This document shows, piece by piece, positions 16,741-23,856 of a stretch of 64,000 nucleotides of DNA. Where the stretch lies: assembly GCA_020636845.1 (NCBI GenBank), contig JACJXD010000002.1, positions 310,001 through 374,000 of the forward strand, written 5' to 3'. Position numbers and translations under genes: made by a program. This DNA comes from Bacteroidales bacterium. GTDB lineage: Bacteria; Bacteroidota; Bacteroidia; Bacteroidales; Tenuifilaceae. Each line of letters opens with the position of its first letter. The stretch's first letter is position 1. The notes under the pieces are model-generated. The model did no database searches. It was not told where the DNA came from and saw only the letters and a list, made by a program, of their open reading frames with translations.

Positions 16741-17529
16741 ATGGAACAAAATATCGAGTTGAAAAATTGTTGCCTACGCTATAATATTAGTGGTTCGGGA
16801 CCTGTTATAGTTTTACTTCACGGCTATTTGGAAAATCTTTTTGTATGGGATACAATAACTCCTGCTTTGGAAAAGACGTTTACCGTGCTAAGAGTCGATT
16901 TACCCGGGCATGGGAAGTCGGAGTGTAGCGAAAGCAAAATCAGCATGGAGTTTATGGCAGGTTGTGTAAAGCAATTGCTCGATAAGTTGAATATTAAAAA
17001 GGTTTTCTTAATAGGACATTCTATGGGAGGCTATGTTAGCCTTGCTTTTACCGAGATGTTTCCGGAACTTTTATCGGGAATTTGTCTGTTTCATTCCAAT
17101 CCGTATGCCGATTCTGCGGAAAAGAAAGCATCCCGTTTGGCCGATGTCGATGCAGTATTAAACGGGGGAAAAGAGGATCTTGCAAACAGGGCAATTCCAA
17201 ATTTATTTGCTTCTCAAAATTTACAAAAGTTTTCCGGCGAAGTAGAAAGGGTAAAAAGTATAGCCCGTGCTACTTCAAATGACGGAGTAATCGGAGCCTT
17301 AAAAGGGATGGCTAACCGTCCGGACAGAAGCGATGTTATTATTAACACGGAAGTTCCCGTTTCGTTTATTCTAGGAAAGTACGATAAACTTATTCCTCCG
17401 GATTTGGTAGAAAAAATGAAAACCTCGTTTAAAAAAGCCCGGTTCTTAATTTTGAAGAACTCGGGCCACATGGGATATATCGAAGAGCCAAATCAGGCTA
17501 TCGAAGCAATTCGGTCAGTAGTAAGATGA
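16741..17529 (+). CDS. alpha/beta hydrolase
   Basis: 262 residues of the alpha/beta hydrolase fold. The oxyanion strand is VLLHGYLENLFVW, the nucleophile elbow is GHSMGGY (serine about residue 97), the acid is probably the aspartate in LGKYDKLIPP, and the histidine is in NSGHMGYIEEP. No signal peptide, so cytoplasmic. It could be an esterase, a MenH-like or a haloperoxidase-like enzyme; the substrate cannot be told from sequence. Its last 37 bases overlap the last codons of the convergent S41 protease gene on the opposite strand. Confidence 0.85.
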   Translation: MEQNIELKNCCLRYNISGSGPVIVLLHGYLENLFVWDTITPALEKTFTVLRVDLPGHGKSECSESKISMEFMAGCVKQLLDKLNIKKVFLIGHSMGGYVSLAFTEMFPELLSGICLFHSNPYADSAEKKASRLADVDAVLNGGKEDLANRAIPNLFASQNLQKFSGEVERVKSIARATSNDGVIGALKGMANRPDRSDVIINTEVPVSFILGKYDKLIPPDLVEKMKTSFKKARFLILKNSGHMGYIEEPNQAIEAIRSVVR

Positions 17530-19199
17530 GTTTTCATGTAGGCTTCAACCATTAGCAACGCATCTACTTGGCTTGAAGGGTAATATGAACTTAAATTGGA
17601 GTTGTTAAACTCCTGTATGGCCCTTTGTAATGTTTCATCAATTTCTCGGATGTAGGGATAAAAGCCCTCGTTGTCTATAATGTTCCTGCCGATGGTTGCC
17701 TTTAGTTGGGCTTCGATGATTTCTCCCGATATTTTGATTTCTTTTTGATTTTTAGGAACGCCGTTCTTTTCGGCAAATTGAACAAACTCATCCATCAAGT
17801 TGGAGTGGTTTAAATATTTGTCAACTTCTTCGAAGGTTTTGAGGCTTCTGGTTTTTTCTCGGTGTTGATCGGTGAACTTAAAAGCAAATCGGTAAATCAG
17901 ATTTCTACGCGAAACATTTTGCAGGTAAGGGGTTATGCCGGTAGTGTCTAACGGAACAAAAACGTCGGGCATAATTCCACCGCCGCCGTAAACAACACGT
18001 CCGCCAATGGTTTGGTATTTTAACGAGTCGGCAAATTGAATGCTGTCGGCAACCTCAAATTCACCATGTAGGTATCGTCTGCTGATATCGTTGTAATAAT
18101 CGTCGTCGCCGGGTTTGTATGGTTTCTGAATGCTTCTGCCCGAAGGGGTGTAGTAGCGGGCAATGGTTAGCCTCATGCCCGACCCGTCCGAAAAGAATAT
18201 TTGTTCTTGTACCAGACCCTTTCCAAAGGAGCGTCGGCCAATAATTTTACCACGGTCGTTATCCTGAATAGCTCCCGCGAGAATTTCGCTTGCCGAAGCC
18301 GAAAATTCATCAATTAGTATTTCAAGAGGTAAATTCTGAAATTCTCCTTTTCCGTTTGCATAAACATTTTCGCGAGGCCGGTTATGTCCTTTAGTGTAAA
18401 CAATCAACTGGTTTTCGGCTAAAAACTCATTGGCTATATTTGTTGCAGCATCCATGTATCCGCCGCTGTTACCACGCAAATCGATAATTAGTTTACTAAG
18501 ACCTTTTTTCTGAAGTTTTTGCATTGCCTGTATAAATTCAAAATAGGTAGTTTTTGCAAAGGTGGATATTTTAATGTAGCCAACGCTGGGAGCAACCATG
18601 TAAGCAATATCAACGCTGTAAATAGGAATTTTATCACGGGTAATTTCAAATTGGATAAGGTCTTTTAAGCCTTTTCTTTTTATGCCTACATTAACCTTTG
18701 TTCCTGTGTGTCCCTTTAGTAACTTAGGAATGCTGTCGAGTGGAAATTTTACTCCGGCAATATTTTTCCCATTAACAGTTACAATTCTGTCGCCGGCCAG
18801 TATGCCTAATCTTTCCGAAGGACCTCCCGGAATGGTGTTCACTACAATGGCGGTGTCACTTATCATGTTAAATTGGATTCCAACCCCATCAAATCCGCCT
18901 TCAAGAGGTTCATTCACTGCTTGGAGGTCTGACGCTGGAATATAAATAGAATGCGGGTCAAGATTTTTTAGAACGGCCGGAATAGTCTTTTCTACAATCG
19001 AAGGAATGGATACGGAATCCACGTACTCATCTTTAATATAGTTTATTACACCACTTAACTTGTCGGTTTTGGGATAAACAAGTAGGTTGGTATTTTCCCT
19101 GTTTTTAGGAAGAATAAGTCCTATTGCGATTCCCACAACAAGAACGACTGCCAACGCAATAGGGTAAAGTATGTCCTTTTTTGAATTTTGATAAGCCAT
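17493..19199 (-). CDS. S41 family carboxy-terminal processing protease
   Basis: 568-residue membrane-anchored protease facing the periplasm. An N-terminal hydrophobic helix (about 10-29) is followed by a PDZ domain (about 90-170, with GGFDGVGIQF and LGILAGDRIVTVNGK) and the S41 catalytic domain. The serine is in EFSASASEILAGAIQD and the lysine is in RRSFGKGLVQEQ, the Ser-Lys dyad of CtpA-type tail-specific proteases. A helical C-terminal extension of about 150 residues follows. It is 11 bases downstream of the dCMP deaminase gene, and its 3' end overlaps the convergent hydrolase by 37 bases. Confidence 0.93.
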   Translation of the reverse strand: MAYQNSKKDILYPIALAVVLVVGIAIGLILPKNRENTNLLVYPKTDKLSGVINYIKDEYVDSVSIPSIVEKTIPAVLKNLDPHSIYIPASDLQAVNEPLEGGFDGVGIQFNMISDTAIVVNTIPGGPSERLGILAGDRIVTVNGKNIAGVKFPLDSIPKLLKGHTGTKVNVGIKRKGLKDLIQFEITRDKIPIYSVDIAYMVAPSVGYIKISTFAKTTYFEFIQAMQKLQKKGLSKLIIDLRGNSGGYMDAATNIANEFLAENQLIVYTKGHNRPRENVYANGKGEFQNLPLEILIDEFSASASEILAGAIQDNDRGKIIGRRSFGKGLVQEQIFFSDGSGMRLTIARYYTPSGRSIQKPYKPGDDDYYNDISRRYLHGEFEVADSIQFADSLKYQTIGGRVVYGGGGIMPDVFVPLDTTGITPYLQNVSRRNLIYRFAFKFTDQHREKTRSLKTFEEVDKYLNHSNLMDEFVQFAEKNGVPKNQKEIKISGEIIEAQLKATIGRNIIDNEGFYPYIREIDETLQRAIQEFNNSNLSSYYPSSQVDALLMVEAYMKTHLTTDRIASIA

Positions 19200-19210
19200 T
19201 TTAATAGTAG

Positions 19211-19669
19211 TTAATCTTTTTTAAGATCGTCAATGTCTATTTGTTGAACTTCGATTCCAGCCCTTTGAAGCAGTTCTATGCCATCGAGGTTGTGGTATTT
19301 ATCGAAGAAAACCACCCTTTTTATGCCAGCCTGAATAATTAGTTTGGAACATTCCATGCAAGGTGATGATGTAACATATAACGTTGCTCCTTCGGAACTA
19401 TTGTTCGATTTGGCCACTTTGGTAATAGCATTAGCCTCGGCATGTAACACGTAAGGCTTGGTTTTACCCTCTTCATCTTCGCAAACATTCTCGAAACCGG
19501 CAGGTGTTCCATTATATCCGTCGGATATAATCATTCTATCCTTAACGATTATTGCTCCCACTTGCCTACGTTTACAGTACGAGTTTTTGGCCCAAATACT
19601 GGCCATTTCCAAGTAGCGTTTGTCAAACTGCGATTGTTTACTTCCGTAAGGGTATTTGTTTTTGTCCAT
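19211..19669 (-). CDS. deoxycytidylate (dCMP) deaminase family zinc enzyme
   Basis: 152 residues of the cytidine/deoxycytidylate deaminase superfamily. The zinc site is HAEANAI (histidine ligand and catalytic glutamate) plus PCMECSKLI (two cysteine ligands). GAIIVKDRMIISDGYNGTP is the substrate-loop region typical of dCMP deaminase/ComEB proteins, which convert dCMP to dUMP for thymidylate synthesis. Cytoplasmic. It precedes the S41 protease by 11 bases and is probably co-transcribed, a pairing also seen in other Bacteroidota. Confidence 0.92.
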   Translation of the reverse strand: MDKNKYPYGSKQSQFDKRYLEMASIWAKNSYCKRRQVGAIIVKDRMIISDGYNGTPAGFENVCEDEEGKTKPYVLHAEANAITKVAKSNNSSEGATLYVTSSPCMECSKLIIQAGIKRVVFFDKYHNLDGIELLQRAGIEVQQIDIDDLKKD

Positions 19670-19724
19670 GTGTTAAAGATAGATAATGTCGGTGTACTTG
19701 TAGAATATCAATGCCGAAATTTAG

Positions 19725-19868
19725 GAAAAATTAACCCCAAAATTGTACAATTATTTTTAATCCGAGAGCAATTCTCTATCTGTTTTAGAAAAAATCTTTA
19801 CATGTAGGACTATACGTAATAAAAAAGTAAAAAAGAAAAACTCCCGAATTTTAGTCGAGAGTTTTTGT
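19725..19868. repeat. left direct repeat of RHS island
   Basis: Near-identical to 21666-21795 in the same orientation. The first about 70 bases (from GAAAAATTAACCCC through the ATCCGAGAGCAATTC segment) and the last about 33 bases (hairpin AACTCCCGAATTTTAGTCG to GAGTTTTTGT) match with only a few differences; a short AT-rich middle differs in length. Identity stops at the point where the right copy enters tRNA-Leu. Confidence 0.85.
19836..19866. terminator. orphan hairpin (copy of tRNA-Leu terminator)
   Basis: Stem AAAAACTC / GAGTTTTT with inner CGA/TCG pairs, the same hairpin as the one ending tRNA-Leu at 21763-21793. Here no gene feeds it directly. Confidence 0.65.
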
Positions 19869-20006
19869 CCTTGGCAGGGCAAAAAGATGATAAATCTGTT
19901 GCCAAACCTATTGTTCATTTATCTTTTATAACCATAGTCGAATTGGAGTAGTTTTGTAGTGAGGCTTTTATTGAAATTTATTGCGGATTGTAAATTCTTA
20001 TAGTAG

Positions 20007-20030
20007 CAAAAAACCGGATAGTATATCCGG
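20007..20030 (-). terminator. terminator after immunity-like lipoprotein gene
   Basis: On the minus strand CCGGATA-TAC-TATCCGG, seven perfect pairs with a three-base loop, followed by a six-T run. It sits about 55 bases beyond the stop at 20084. Confidence 0.88.
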
Positions 20031-20083
20031 ATCAACAAATGCTCAACAACTACTTTTATATATCCGACTTGACTGGCTTTCGT

Positions 20084-20671
20084 TTAATGGGCATGTGGCT
20101 TTATAAAATTCAGCCAATACGAGTGAGAATGCTGTTTCCCTTTTATAGGTTTTAGCCTATCGTTAGAATATAGAGTTGCTAATATTGAATTATCCTTTGG
20201 ATTTGTGGTATAAACTACAAAAAATTCATCAAAACCTTTTCTAGTAAAAATCGCATTAAATATAACCCAACTACGTTTAGAAATTGAAAAAAGCGGTGGA
20301 CTTATGCAAATATGTGCATCTAAATGTTTCCTTTGATCATTTTCAATAGTATAACCCTTTATGTTATGTAAATAGTTATCAATATTTTTATCCTTAAGAT
20401 TATAGTATTGTTTTATCATATACTTATAATCTTTATCAGAGAAAATATCTTTTAAATTTTCATGTCTAATAGCATTTATTAAAGTACTATCAGCCCATGT
20501 TGAACAAAACTGTCCGCATAATTCAAAATCCTTATCAATATTCTCATTCATCCTATTTACTGCTAATTCCGTTGCATAATTAATCATTTCAAAAGTAGGC
20601 AATGGTGTGTCTTTTTGGCAACTAGTCACAACTTGAATAAAAATAGCAATCAAAAATAATTTTTTATCCAT
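20084..20671 (-). CDS. putative lipoprotein immunity protein to RHS toxin module
   Basis: 195 residues from the ATG at 20671, giving a short lipoprotein signal with lipobox VVTSC; the extra upstream codons from 20698 would lengthen the signal and overlap the toxin gene. The mature part is alpha/beta with several aromatic and charged residues and no family I recognise. It starts 11 bases after the stop of the RHS C-terminal module, as immunity genes do, and has its own terminator. A lipoprotein immunity protein would act in the periplasm, hinting that the toxin does too. The role is inferred from position only. The DNA looks more AT-rich than neighbouring genes. Confidence 0.55.
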   Translation of the reverse strand: MDKKLFLIAIFIQVVTSCQKDTPLPTFEMINYATELAVNRMNENIDKDFELCGQFCSTWADSTLINAIRHENLKDIFSDKDYKYMIKQYYNLKDKNIDNYLHNIKGYTIENDQRKHLDAHICISPPLFSISKRSWVIFNAIFTRKGFDEFFVVYTTNPKDNSILATLYSNDRLKPIKGKQHSHSYWLNFIKPHAH

Positions 20672-20682
20672 ATTAATAATCT

Positions 20683-21522
20683 TTACATTCCAGTCCAACC
20701 TTTAAATCCATCAACGAAATTTGCCTTTTTAGTGTTTATCAAAACTCCATTTCTAAACTCGTATCTATAGGTTTGTATCTCTTGCATTGGTATCATATAA
20801 CTAAAAACTGAATCAATTACAGTTTTGTTTCTAAAACTATCAAACCAAGAACTTGCCTTAATAAAGTTTTTTAATTCATGGATGTCTGATAAAACAATTC
20901 CATTATTCGGGTCTAAAGATACACTATTTTGAAATTTTGAATTTAATGCATTATTTAACATTTTTCCTAGAGATCCGGGATTTATAACATAATTTTCCAA
21001 ATTATTAGGAGTAAAAGCCTTTCCCTTACTAAGAGAACTTAACATTTCATTGAAGCCATTTATGTCTACATTATAAATTTTTTGTTTCCTTCTGGCTCTC
21101 GGCGCAATAGAATTATCTATTTCTCCATGTCCTGTAAAAGCAATTTCAGGGAGCCAATTGAACCAATCCCAAAAAGAAGATTTTTTATTAGTATGAAAAC
21201 ATTTAACAGGCTCTATATAATGTGTATTATTTAAAAATCCATATCCTGTAACATCATTCCAAAACTTTTGCCATGAATTTGTTGGATTTGGGTATTCTCT
21301 TCCATCTGGATCTACACCACTTACTGGATTATTCCCCATAGCCAAGTATGGATTCCAAAACTGCCCTGCTGGGTCTGGAACTAGCCATCGGCCCAGGCGA
21401 CTGTCGTAATCGCGGGCTTCGAAATGGTCGAGTCCGGTTTCCTCATCCTTTTCGGCAAATTGTCCCTGATACCCGAAACGGTAGCGGTTACCAAGCTTAT
21501 ACTGGCGATTGGGCATTACCAT
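20683..21522 (-). CDS. orphan RHS C-terminal module (truncated RHS core plus variable toxin-like domain)
   Basis: 279 residues from the first ATG. Residues 1-75 are the very end of an RHS/YD-repeat core: RFGYQGQFAEKDEETGLDHF, then RDYDSRLGRWLVPDPAGQFW and NPVSGVDPDGR. After that conserved border begins a variable domain of about 204 residues (76-279) that I cannot assign to a known toxin family. The frame stays open upstream to about 21567 and includes DYYPYG, another RHS signature, but the shell-forming N-terminal 1000 or more residues are missing. This is the pattern of a displaced RHS-CT cassette; it may be silent unless recombined into a full RHS gene. Confidence 0.72.
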   Translation of the reverse strand: MVMPNRQYKLGNRYRFGYQGQFAEKDEETGLDHFEARDYDSRLGRWLVPDPAGQFWNPYLAMGNNPVSGVDPDGREYPNPTNSWQKFWNDVTGYGFLNNTHYIEPVKCFHTNKKSSFWDWFNWLPEIAFTGHGEIDNSIAPRARRKQKIYNVDINGFNEMLSSLSKGKAFTPNNLENYVINPGSLGKMLNNALNSKFQNSVSLDPNNGIVLSDIHELKNFIKASSWFDSFRNKTVIDSVFSYMIPMQEIQTYRYEFRNGVLINTKKANFVDGFKGWTGM

Positions 21523-21665
21523 TCCATAAGGATAGTAATCGGTATATCCTCCGCATAGTTTCGTGCCGAATTATAAAGGTAGCATTGCAGATTTTCAACC
21601 AATTCTGCCTTTTTCGGAACACGGACAGCATGCCCGCGTAGCAGATGGCTTTATCCGATTTGACT
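21523..21665 (-). other. broken junction upstream of the RHS fragment
   Basis: The RHS frame continues upstream only to about residue GGYTDYYPYG and then meets an in-frame stop near 21567. The remaining 100 bases have a short open frame on the minus strand (about 21497-21691) with no recognisable domain. This is the point where the RHS core has been cut; it adjoins the right direct repeat. Confidence 0.5.
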
Positions 21666-21795
21666 GAAAAATTAACCCCAAAATTGTACAATTATTTTTA
21701 ATCCGAGAGCAATTCTTTATCTGTTTTAGAGAAAAATTTCTTGTATATGAATAGTAAAAATAAAAAACTCCCGAATTTTAGTCGAGAGTTTTTGT
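21666..21795. repeat. right direct repeat of RHS island, ending at tRNA-Leu 3' end
   Basis: Second copy of the repeat at 19725-19868, in the same orientation. It includes the tRNA-Leu terminator hairpin and stops at the discriminator base of the tRNA, so the repeated unit is the sequence downstream of tRNA-Leu. Confidence 0.85.
21763..21793 (-). terminator. terminator of tRNA-Leu
   Basis: Stem AAAAACTC / GAGTTTTT with inner CGA/TCG pairs, immediately 3' of the tRNA on the minus strand; A- and T-rich flanks make it usable in both directions. Confidence 0.75.
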
Positions 21796-21878
21796 ACCCG
21801 GGGCCGGGATCGAACCGGCATGGTATTGCTACCACTGGTGTTTGAGACCAGCGCGTCTACCAATTCCGCCACCCGGGC
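21795..21878 (-). tRNA. tRNA-Leu (anticodon CAA)
   Basis: 84-base type II tRNA with long variable arm. Acceptor GCCCGGG pairs with CCCGGGT (G1-U72 wobble); anticodon stem CTGGT/ACCAG with loop CTCAAAC gives anticodon CAA (reads UUG); variable arm around TGGTAGCAATACCA; T arm GCCGG-TTCGATC-CCGGC. CCA is not encoded. Lies at the edge of the RHS island. Confidence 0.93.
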
Positions 21879-21902
21879 GTTATGCGTAGAACATTTAGGC
21901 TG

Positions 21903-21910
21903 CAAAAGTA
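21903..21910 (-). promoter_or_regulatory. -7 promoter box (TACTTTTG) for tRNA-Leu
   Basis: Minus-strand TACTTTTG, 25 bases upstream of the tRNA-Leu 5' end. Confidence 0.55.
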
Positions 21911-21993
21911 AATGTTTTTCTAAAATTTACAAATAGGTAGGCTCAAATTATAAAATTATTGTTCGGTATAAAGTCTTTTTACATGGTTGTAGC

Positions 21994-22034
21994 AAAAAAA
22001 AGTAGAGAACCTTCAATATTGAAAATTCTCTACT
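21994..22034 (-). terminator. terminator of tRNA-Ala
   Basis: On the minus strand stem AGTAGAGAA / TTCTCTACT followed by a T-run, directly after the tRNA-Ala 3' end, so tRNA-Ala and tRNA-Leu are separate transcripts. Confidence 0.85.
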
Positions 22035-22037
22035 TTG

Positions 22038-22111
<74 letters not shown>

Positions 22112-22125
22112 CCCTAATTGCCTTG

Positions 22126-22133
22126 CAAAAATA
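22126..22133 (-). promoter_or_regulatory. -7 promoter box (TATTTTTG) for tRNA-Ala
   Basis: Minus-strand TATTTTTG, 15 bases before the tRNA-Ala 5' end. Confidence 0.55.
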
Positions 22134-22242
22134 TAAAAAAAATCGATTTATGCTATTGTATGCTTACTTTTAATATAATTCAGTACACTAAGTAGTCAGG
22201 TATATACGTTTTAATTATAAGCAACCCTCAAAAATTAAGACT

Positions 22243-22926
22243 ATGGAAACCAAAAAATCGGAAAAAGCCAATCTGGAGCTCAAAAAATCAATCTTTTTCG
22301 AAATTGGGCTGGCGATGTCAATGCTTTTTGCGTTGCTTGCCTTTGAATGGGAAACTCCCATCAACCTGAATATAGAAGAGTTAACAACAAACACATTTGG
22401 TGGTGATATTGTTGAAATTCCTATTACTAAACCGGACGAAATTTCACAGCCACAGCCTTGCCCTAAAGTCATATATAACGATAAGATTGTTATTGTTGAT
22501 AATACAATTACAATTAAAACAGATCCAAATATATTTACTCCGGATTATAAAGAAAACTATCGGGTAACCCTCATTAATCCACCTGAAGAAGATGATGTTG
22601 TTGACGATTTGCCATTTACCAGCGTTGAGGAAATGCCTAAGTTCCAAAACGGTGGCATCGAGGAGTTTAATAAGTGGGTACAAAAAAATGTAAAGTATCC
22701 GGAAAAAGCGCTTCAAAACTTCATTCAGGGTCGTGTTTATGTGAGTTTTGTTGTTGAACCAAATGGAAGCGTATCGCATGTTTCAATATTAAAAGGAGCC
22801 GATCCTGTACTTGATGAGGAGGTTATGCGTGTGGTAAAACTGTCGCCTGTATGGATGCCTGGAAAACAATGGAATAAACCAGTTAGAGTGAGTTTTTCTA
22901 TGCCTGTTACTTTCTCCTTGCAGTAG
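22243..22926 (+). CDS. TonB-family energy transducer-like protein, copy 1
   Basis: 227 residues: short cytoplasmic start, one transmembrane helix at about 15-36, a periplasmic linker, and a TonB C-terminal domain from about 128 (VEEMPKFQNGGIEEFNKWVQ, YPEKALQNFIQGRVYVSFVV and SPVWMPGKQWNKPVRVSFSM). TonB proteins pass proton-motive energy from ExbB-ExbD to outer-membrane receptors. No long proline-rich spacer is present, so reach across the periplasm may be short; such small TonB-like proteins are abundant in Bacteroidota. A close paralogue follows 173 bases downstream. Confidence 0.88.
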   Translation: METKKSEKANLELKKSIFFEIGLAMSMLFALLAFEWETPINLNIEELTTNTFGGDIVEIPITKPDEISQPQPCPKVIYNDKIVIVDNTITIKTDPNIFTPDYKENYRVTLINPPEEDDVVDDLPFTSVEEMPKFQNGGIEEFNKWVQKNVKYPEKALQNFIQGRVYVSFVVEPNGSVSHVSILKGADPVLDEEVMRVVKLSPVWMPGKQWNKPVRVSFSMPVTFSLQ

Positions 22927-23099
22927 GTAACAAAGGGTATTAATACTTCGTATAAATACTGTTTAAGAGCGTAAATTTTGAAGATGGCTTAAAAAAACAA
23001 TCTTTAATATTGCGAGAACGAGAAAAAATTTGTTGTTTTGTATCGCGTTAAAAATAAAATGAAACCCATAACCGTTTTTAGAGAAAACACTAAATAATC

Positions 23100-23789
23100 A
23101 TGGAAGTAAAGAAATCACCCAAAGCCGATCTCGAAAACAAAAAGTTTCTTTTTGCAGAGGTTGGTCTGGCTATTACATTAGGAGTCTTGCTACTTGCTTT
23201 TAATTGGACAACAACTGATACTGTAAATGTAGATATGGTTAATGCCCCTGAAGCGAAGGTTGAGCAAGAAATTGTTCCTGTTACCAATCAGGATGAAGTT
23301 AAGCAACCGGAACCACCTAAGGTTGTGGCTGTTTCGGATGTGATTAAGGTTGTTGCTGATAACGTAAACATCAACGACAATACAGATATTTTTGAGAACG
23401 ATTTTAAAGAAGACGCCTCCGTTCAAATTATGCAATTCTCGGATGAGGAAGAAGAAGCTGAAGAACAACCTCCTTTTGTAATTGTAGAGGAAATGCCTGG
23501 TTTTGGCGATGGTGATATTAACGAGTTTCGTATTAACTATGTACAGAAAAACCTTAAGTATCCCGATGTTGCAGCAGAAAACGGAATTCAAGGTCGTGTT
23601 TATGTAAACTTTGTTGTTGAACCTGACGGTAGAGTTACCCATGTTAAGGTTGTTCGCGGTGTTGACCCGGCGTTGGATAAAGAAGCTGTTAGGGTTGTAT
23701 CTGCTTCACCAAGATGGCGTCCTGGTAAACAAAGAGGAAAGCCTGTACGTGTACAGTTTACAATTCCAATTATATTTGTACTTCAGTAG
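23100..23789 (+). CDS. TonB-family energy transducer-like protein, copy 2
   Basis: 229 residues, same architecture as the preceding gene: transmembrane helix at about 16-36, acidic linker (about 115-127 has a run of Asp and Glu), then a TonB C-terminal domain with VEEMPGFGDGDINEF, QGRVYVNFVVEPDGRVTH and SPRWRPGKQRGKPVRVQF. Both copies start with a MExKKSxKAxLExxK pattern, showing a tandem duplication followed by divergence, mainly in the linker. No ExbB/ExbD genes are nearby. It ends before a terminator and hflX. Confidence 0.88.
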   Translation: MEVKKSPKADLENKKFLFAEVGLAITLGVLLLAFNWTTTDTVNVDMVNAPEAKVEQEIVPVTNQDEVKQPEPPKVVAVSDVIKVVADNVNINDNTDIFENDFKEDASVQIMQFSDEEEEAEEQPPFVIVEEMPGFGDGDINEFRINYVQKNLKYPDVAAENGIQGRVYVNFVVEPDGRVTHVKVVRGVDPALDKEAVRVVSASPRWRPGKQRGKPVRVQFTIPIIFVLQ

Positions 23790-23814
23790 TAAATTTTGAA
23801 TAGAAATATTTGGT

Positions 23815-23843
23815 GGGCTGTCTGTTTTGGGCAGCCCTTTTTT
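23815..23843 (+). terminator. terminator after TonB-like copy 2
   Basis: Stem GGGCTGTC / GGCAGCCC with one G-U pair and a TGTTTTG-type loop, followed by six T. It separates the tonB-like genes from hflX. Confidence 0.85.
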
Positions 23844-23856
23844 AGCAGTATAGCAT

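Larger units (their letters stand above)
19670..20083. other. 414-base intergenic region with left direct repeat and two hairpins
   Basis: No convincing coding sequence. It holds the left copy of the direct repeat (19725-19868), a tRNA-type terminator hairpin with no tRNA attached, and the terminator of the immunity-like gene (20007-20030). Confidence 0.7.

Noticed and set aside
21497..21691. Possible transposase remnant upstream of the RHS fragment
   Set aside because: The short frame has no catalytic motif or terminal inverted repeats; I could not support an insertion sequence.
22243..23789. Tandem repeats in the TonB-like region as a mobile duplication
   Set aside because: The two genes are diverged throughout and lack flanking repeats; ordinary gene duplication explains them.
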